Origin: an uncultured Bacteroidia bacterium
GTDB taxonomy: Bacteria; Bacteroidota; Bacteroidia; Bacteroidales; CAJPTX01
Assembly: GCA_938038735.1 (NCBI GenBank)
Contig: CALHSW010000066.1
Coordinates: 1 to 10,154 of the forward strand
Length of the DNA: 10,154 nt
Direction of reading: 5' to 3'
Positions 6,346 through 10,154 of this stretch are shown piece after piece. How positions within the stretch are numbered: position 1 is the first letter of the stretch; each line of letters begins with the position of its first letter. A program made the translations under genes and the position numbers. The notes under the pieces are model-generated. The model worked only from the letters and a program-made list of their open reading frames with translations, ran no database searches and was not told the DNA's origin.

Positions 6346-7664
6346 TTTTTATCGGACGTTACCTCCACGACATTGAGATAGCCATAGAGGCGATACGCGG
6401 CAATGCGTTGAAGTCAATACTGACGGCGCTCGGAATAATTTTCGGCGTGGCGGCGGTCATTAGCATGTTGGCAATCGGCAACGGAGCGCAGAAGGAGATT
6501 CTGGAGCAGATGAAGATGGTGGGGGCAAATAATATAATTATTAATCCGATGCAGGAGAGCAGCACTGCGGACGATAAGGGCAGTAGCGGGGGCAATGGGG
6601 AGGCTGCATCGAGTAAAAAGAAGGGCGCAGGGCTTACCATGCGCGATGTAGAGGCCATTCGCACCGTGCTGCCCACGCTGGCGCACATGAGCCCCCAGGT
6701 GGTGTACCGCGGGGTGATGCAGCATGGCGGGGTACAGATGGAGGGCGCGGCGCTGGGGGTGTCGAGCGACTATTTCCGTATATACAACCTCCCGCTGGCG
6801 CAGGGAACGCTTTTCTCGCCGGCCCATGAGGAGCGTGGCAATGCGGTCTGCGTTATAGGGTCTGAGGTGCGGGCGCACCTTTTCGGCACGGTGGATGCGC
6901 TAGGGCAGTGGTTGAAGTTCGGTGGGGTGTGGTACGAAGTGGTCGGGGTGCTAGAGCATGCTGAGGCGCCCGCCTCGGGCAATGAGGCGCTAGGGGTGGC
7001 GGCGTATAACGACAATGTATACATCCCAGTCCGTTCGCTCATGCTGCGCTACTCTAGCCGCGGCTCCACCACGCAGGTCCCGATGACCAAGGAGCGAGGT
7101 GCGCAGGGGGGCGTATCAGGGTTGGACCGCATCGTGGTGCAGGTGGCTGCGGCAGAGGATATCTACGCCTCTAAGGATGTGATAGCCCGAATGCTATCGC
7201 GGCTGCACCAAGGTGCTGAGGACTTCTCGGTGATCATCCCAGAACAGCTGCTAAAGCAGCAGCAGCGCACGCGCGATATATTCAACTTGGTGCTGGGCGC
7301 CATTGCGGGTATCTCGCTTTTGGTAGGGGGAATAGGAATTATGAATATAATGTTCGCTTCTGTGATGGAGCGGATAAAGGAGATTGGAACGCGGCTGGCC
7401 ATCGGGGCAAAGCGTGCGGATATTGTGGCGCAGTTCCTAGCTGAGTCGGTGCTGATAAGCGTGGTGGGGGGCTTGCTGGGGGTGGTGCTAGGCGTGGTGC
7501 TTTCCTTGCTAATTACCCATTTCGCGGATATAGAGACGGTGGTGACCTTTGGCTCTGTGGCTCTTTCGTTCGGCGTATCCGCGGCGGTTGGGGTCATCTT
7601 TGGCTTTTCGCCGGCGCGCCGTGCGGCTAATCGCAACCCAATAGAATCGCTTCGCTATGAGTAG
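6342..7664 (+). CDS. ABC transporter permease, MacB/FtsX type
   Basis: A 440-residue inner-membrane protein. The first membrane segment is about 25-47 (SILTALGIIFGVAAVISMLAI), followed by a large periplasmic MacB-type domain (about 48-312). Three C-terminal membrane segments (about 313-339, 362-392 and 403-423) form the FtsX domain. Typical conserved pieces are LVGGIGIMNIM, ERIKEIGTRLAIGAK, which should contact the ATPase, and PARRAANRNPIESLRYE at the end. This is the mechanotransmission class, which moves substrates from periplasm to outside through an adaptor and TolC. It has no ATP-binding domain, unlike E. coli MacB with its N-terminal ATPase, and no ATPase gene is next to it. A Ser/Gly/Lys-rich stretch (about 72-96) in the periplasmic domain looks like a flexible insert. 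It overlaps both neighbours in the operon. The cargo (drug, lipid or peptide) cannot be told. Confidence 0.92.
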   Translation: MIFIGRYLHDIEIAIEAIRGNALKSILTALGIIFGVAAVISMLAIGNGAQKEILEQMKMVGANNIIINPMQESSTADDKGSSGGNGEAASSKKKGAGLTMRDVEAIRTVLPTLAHMSPQVVYRGVMQHGGVQMEGAALGVSSDYFRIYNLPLAQGTLFSPAHEERGNAVCVIGSEVRAHLFGTVDALGQWLKFGGVWYEVVGVLEHAEAPASGNEALGVAAYNDNVYIPVRSLMLRYSSRGSTTQVPMTKERGAQGGVSGLDRIVVQVAAAEDIYASKDVIARMLSRLHQGAEDFSVIIPEQLLKQQQRTRDIFNLVLGAIAGISLLVGGIGIMNIMFASVMERIKEIGTRLAIGAKRADIVAQFLAESVLISVVGGLLGVVLGVVLSLLITHFADIETVVTFGSVALSFGVSAAVGVIFGFSPARRAANRNPIESLRYE

Positions 7665-9252
7665 AGTTACATCGTGTTTTTTTGTTTCTTCATTGCAGTC
7701 GCTGCTGGCCAAAGGGGGGCGGGTTGTTCTGGCGGCAGCGTTGGTGGTTTGCGCCGCTAGGGTGGGGGCGGCGCAGCAGTCCGATTCAGCCATTCCTATG
7801 GGGACTGTCGGCGATTCTTCATCGTCTGCTACGATTCCCAATGCGCGTCTGCTCACCCTGGATGAGGCGTTGCGCCTGGCGAGGGAGTACTCGTCGCAGT
7901 CGCTGCTGGCGAAGCATCGTTTTAGGGCGTCCTACTGGCAGTACCGTTCCTATAAAGCCGAATTTCTACCGGCGGTGCAGCTATCGGGAAATCTTCCCGA
8001 TTTCAACCGTCGGCTCGTGCGCTACCAGCTATCTGATGGCACCTATCAGTACATACCGGAGTTCTCCAACAACATGAACCTAGCACTCTCCGTCAATCAG
8101 CGTGTGGGGTGGACGGGCACATCGATTTTCGCCTCAACGAGCCTTGAACGCACCGATATTTTCGGCAAGAGGCGCGCCACGGAGTACATGGCCGTGCCGG
8201 TACAGGTAGGGGTGCAGCAATCAATATTTGGGGTGAACGAGCTGAAGTGGAAAAAGCGCATCGAGCCGTTGCTCTACGAAGAGGCTCGCAGAACCTACTT
8301 AACGGATATGGAGCGCATTTCGCAAGAGACATCCAATTTGTTCTTTGAGTGCATCCTCGCGGAGCAGCGGCTTGCCATGGCTAAACTCAACCGGGCGAAT
8401 GCCGATACGCTCTACAAGATTGCTTTGGGACGATACAACGTGGGGACCATTGCCCAAAACGATGTGCTGCAGATGGAGCTGAACTACCTTAACGCGCAGC
8501 AGGCCGTGAATAGCAGCGAGGTGGAACTTAAACTGCAGCAGTTTCAATTGGCGAACTACTTAGGGCTCAACGACACGCTGGCGTGGACGCTAGTGGTTCC
8601 GACAGAATTTCCAACCGCCGAGGTCTCTCTTGATGAGGCAAAAGCGCATGCCGAGGCGGCGCACCCCGACATGGTAGCCTACGAACGGCAGGAGCAAGAG
8701 GCGCGGCGAACGGTGGCACAAGCCAAGGAGGCAAGGGGCTTCGCGGCGAATCTAAGAGCCTCGTTCGGGCTTACACAGCAAGCTTCAACGCTACAAAAGA
8801 CCTACGAGCACCCCCTTGAACAGTACGGCGCGAGGCTGGGCATCACGGTGCCAATCCTCGACTGGGGAAAAGGCAAGGGTCGGGTAAAGATGGCGGAGTC
8901 AAACCTGGAGATGGTGCAGACAACAGTAGCACGGGCTAAAATGGAGTTCCAACAGGCCCTTTACGTGCAGGTGATGCGCTACAATCAGCAGAGTGACCAG
9001 CTTGCATTGGCGGCGAAGGCGGATACGATTGCGCAGAATCGCTACCACATCGCGAAGGAGCGTTTCTTGATAGGAAAGATAGATGTGCTGGTGCTAGACG
9101 ATGCGCAGATTGCGCGCGACAATGCCCGCACGGCATACATCAGGGCCATGCAGTCGTGCTGGAGCGTGTATTTTGGCCTCCGCCGCCTCACGCTATACGA
9201 CCCGCAGGATGGGCGGGAGCTGCGGATGGAATTTGAGGAGCTGGTGAAGTAG
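7657..9252 (+). CDS. TolC-family outer-membrane efflux channel protein
   Basis: A 531-residue outer-membrane factor, the exit duct for the adaptor and permease encoded just upstream. The N-terminus has a signal peptide: hydrophobic VVLAAALVVCAARVGAA (about 23-39), probably cleaved before QQSDS. Two family repeats follow, each opening with a similar helix: LLTLDEALRLAREYSSQS (about 65-82) and EVSLDEAKAHAEAAHPDM (about 322-339). Long Ala/Gln/Leu-rich helices (for example NADTLYKIALGRYNVGTIAQND and QNRYHIAKERFLIGKIDVLVLDDA) are the periplasmic tunnel, with beta-strand stretches between. The GRYNVGTI..NDVLQ and ERFLIGKIDVL pieces are the usual conserved turn of the family. The start overlaps the permease stop by eight bases and has no separate ribosome binding site. 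This points to coupled translation and makes it the last gene of the three-gene operon. Confidence 0.92.
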   Translation: MSRVTSCFFVSSLQSLLAKGGRVVLAAALVVCAARVGAAQQSDSAIPMGTVGDSSSSATIPNARLLTLDEALRLAREYSSQSLLAKHRFRASYWQYRSYKAEFLPAVQLSGNLPDFNRRLVRYQLSDGTYQYIPEFSNNMNLALSVNQRVGWTGTSIFASTSLERTDIFGKRRATEYMAVPVQVGVQQSIFGVNELKWKKRIEPLLYEEARRTYLTDMERISQETSNLFFECILAEQRLAMAKLNRANADTLYKIALGRYNVGTIAQNDVLQMELNYLNAQQAVNSSEVELKLQQFQLANYLGLNDTLAWTLVVPTEFPTAEVSLDEAKAHAEAAHPDMVAYERQEQEARRTVAQAKEARGFAANLRASFGLTQQASTLQKTYEHPLEQYGARLGITVPILDWGKGKGRVKMAESNLEMVQTTVARAKMEFQQALYVQVMRYNQQSDQLALAAKADTIAQNRYHIAKERFLIGKIDVLVLDDAQIARDNARTAYIRAMQSCWSVYFGLRRLTLYDPQDGRELRMEFEELVK

Positions 9253-9280
9253 GTGTCTGGCTCTTTCCGCCGCTAGGGCA

Positions 9281-9300
9281 GTATTGTGTGCAGGTTGCGG
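9281..9300 (+). repeat. Short conserved motif associated with the hairpin repeat
   Basis: GTATTGTGTGCAGGTTGCGG matches 4762-4781 at 17 of 20 positions. Here it precedes the hairpin copy by 70 bases instead of following it, so it may be a separate module. Confidence 0.5.
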
Positions 9301-9370
9301 CGGAAGCTTGGTGGGGTGCGTTGGCTCTATACGGCGGTTCTTGCCGTTAAAAAAGGTAAGCGGGTCACAC

Positions 9371-9464
9371 GGGTCAGTCTTTCAGACTGGCTTGCCTTCC
9401 AGGCAAGAATCCGAGGGTCTAAAGACCCCCGGCTATTGAGAGACCGTCCTACGGACGGGGCTGC
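9371..9464 (+). repeat. Hairpin repeat, copy 4 (full form)
   Basis: Starts 118 bases after the channel gene's stop. H1 is CAGTCT/AGACTG with loop TTC (9375-9380 with 9384-9389). H2 is CTTGCCT/AGGCAAG (9391-9397 with 9401-9407). H3 is CCGAGGGTC/GACCCCCGG with loop TAAA and one A-C mismatch (9411-9419 with 9424-9432). H4 is CCGTCC/GGACGG with loop TAC (9444-9449 with 9453-9458). The linker GGCTATTGAGAGA matches copies 2 and 3. Both H2 differences from copy 3 within the aligned 7-bp stem are paired changes from C-G to T-A. Confidence 0.88.
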
Positions 9465-9545
9465 AGTTGCGATGAAAACCAATGAGGGCGTGGGCAGGGC
9501 GTTGTGCATGGTATGGGGGGAGTGTTTTTTTGAGGGGGAGAGGTT

Positions 9546-9560
9546 CTGAAAGACTGACCC
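9546..9560 (-). repeat. Inverted copy of the hairpin repeat's 5' end
   Basis: CTGAAAGACTGACCC is the exact reverse complement of 9371-9385. Together they bound a 190-bp segment (9371-9560) as 15-bp terminal inverted repeats. Just outside, TAG follows here, matching the CTA that precedes GGGTCAG in copy 3. Confidence 0.8.
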
Positions 9561-9623
9561 TAGTAGCCCACCAGCCTATATGATAGCGGCGCCTACCGCC
9601 CCACCGCCGTTAAAAACTTTTTG

Positions 9624-9631
9624 TACCTTTA
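9624..9631 (+). promoter_or_regulatory. Candidate -7 promoter box of the AAA-ATPase-like gene
   Basis: TACCTTTA matches TAnnTTTG at all but the last position and lies 30 bases before the ATG, in a locally AT-rich patch. No clear -33 box is seen. Confidence 0.35.
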
Positions 9632-9646
9632 CCCTGCAAAAGGCGC

Positions 9647-9654
9647 GAGGAGGG
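9647..9654 (+). promoter_or_regulatory. Ribosome binding site of the AAA-ATPase-like gene
   Basis: GAGGAGGG lies seven bases before the ATG at 9662 and supports that start over the in-frame ATG three codons later. Confidence 0.8.
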
Positions 9655-9661
9655 CAATAGC

Positions 9662-10154
9662 ATGGACCAAATGATAACGTACCCGATCGGGGAGGCAAGC
9701 TTTACGAATCTGCGGGAGGATAACGCCGTCTACGTGGATAAGACGGCGCTGATTTACCAGCTGGTGAAGCAGGGGCGGTACTACTTCCTGAGCCGCCCGC
9801 GGCGGTTCGGGAAGAGCCTGCTGGTCTCCACGCTGGAGGCCTACTTCCAGGGCAGGAAGGAACTCTTCGCGGGGCTGGCGATAGAAAAGCTTGAGCAGGA
9901 TTGGACGCAGCACCCCGTGCTGCACGTTGACCTCAGCGGGGTTAACTATTCAAGAAAGGGCAAGCTGGAGGCGAGTCTTAATGAAATGCTCTCAAGCTGG
10001 GAGCAAGTGTACTGCGGAGATGAGTCTGATGATATTTTTGAGATTCGTTTTAAAAGGGTCATCATGCGGGCGCATGCGCAGACGGGGCGGCCGGTGGTGG
10101 TGCTGGTGGACGAGTACGACAAGCCGATGCTGGACGCCATCAACGACGAGGAGC
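9662..10154 (+). CDS. AAA-ATPase-like protein of the PD-(D/E)XK (DUF1703-type) family, N-terminal part (3' end outside window)
   Basis: Open from ATG 9662 to the window end, 164 full codons. The N-terminus (YPIGEASFTNLREDNAVYVDKT) is the hallmark of the AAA-ATPase-like family found in many copies in Bacteroidetes and some archaea and anaerobes. The nucleotide-binding loop is the family's variant form, RPRRFGKS (45-52). A Walker B-like strand VVVLVDEYD (145-153) is followed by KPML. The missing part should carry the rest of the ATPase and usually a C-terminal PD-(D/E)XK nuclease-like domain; full proteins are commonly 500-600 residues. The biological role of the family is unsettled; defence or mobile-element links are suggested only by its nuclease-like fold and its expansion. 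It has its own ribosome binding site and a probable promoter, separate from the export operon. Confidence 0.9.
   Translation, partial: MDQMITYPIGEASFTNLREDNAVYVDKTALIYQLVKQGRYYFLSRPRRFGKSLLVSTLEAYFQGRKELFAGLAIEKLEQDWTQHPVLHVDLSGVNYSRKGKLEASLNEMLSSWEQVYCGDESDDIFEIRFKRVIMRAHAQTGRPVVVLVDEYDKPMLDAINDEE

Larger units (their letters stand above)
9253..9661. other. Non-coding region between the export operon and the AAA-ATPase-like gene
   Basis: Holds the short motif at 9281-9300, hairpin-repeat copy 4 with its matching inverted end at 9546-9560, and the promoter-like box and ribosome binding site of the next gene. GGGTCA appears twice close together at the start of copy 4 (9362-9367 and 9371-9376). 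The open frame at 9286-9549 spans the repeat and is not called as a gene. Confidence 0.6.

Noticed and set aside
1389..9464. Hairpin repeats as a CRISPR array
   Set aside because: The copies are kilobases apart, vary in sequence, and have no regular spacers or cas genes.
9286..9549. 87-codon open frame as a gene
   Set aside because: Its centre is repeat copy 4. The similar peptide GSKDPRLLRDRP also arises from copy 3, showing that it comes from the repeat and not from a shared protein.

Overview
The window looks like chromosomal DNA from a fairly GC-rich member of the Bacteroidetes, probably order Bacteroidales. The taxon is inferred from protein families: a MutS2 with the Bacteroidetes-type start (PEDFEQKVGF), an AAA-ATPase-like protein of the family that is highly expanded in this phylum, and promoter-like TAnnTTTG boxes. 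No rRNA, tRNA or CRISPR array is visible. All six genes are on the + strand.

Layout: (1) bases 1-1352, the 3' part of a DNA adenine methyltransferase / type II restriction-modification protein, cut by the window edge; (2) 1353-2159, a long non-coding stretch with two facing copies of a hairpin repeat, a GC-rich nested hairpin and a perfect 56-bp palindrome; (3) 2160-4583, mutS2, complete; (4) 4584-5064, non-coding, with a third repeat copy, an 11-bp tandem duplication and promoter-like sites; (5) 5065-9252, a compact three-gene operon with overlapping ends encoding a tripartite export machine: periplasmic adaptor, MacB/FtsX-type permease and TolC-type outer-membrane channel; (6) 9253-9661, non-coding, with a fourth repeat copy bounded by 15-bp inverted repeats; (7) 9662-end, the 5' part of an AAA-ATPase-like / PD-(D/E)XK family gene, cut by the window edge.

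The three export genes should act together: the permease sits in the inner membrane, the adaptor bridges the periplasm and the channel crosses the outer membrane. The ATP-binding subunit this transporter type needs is not in the window and must be supplied from elsewhere. MutS2 is a separate genome-maintenance gene, and the two edge genes belong to families typical of accessory or variable regions.

The most unusual material is non-coding. A modular repeat of about 95 bp, built from up to four consecutive hairpins, lies just after three of the five visible stop codons. The arms of its hairpins change in compensating pairs between copies: the same base pair is C-G, G-C or T-A in different copies. 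This suggests that the structure is under selection, perhaps as RNA. I do not recognise it as a named family. One copy is enclosed by perfect 15-bp inverted repeats, like a small non-autonomous mobile element.
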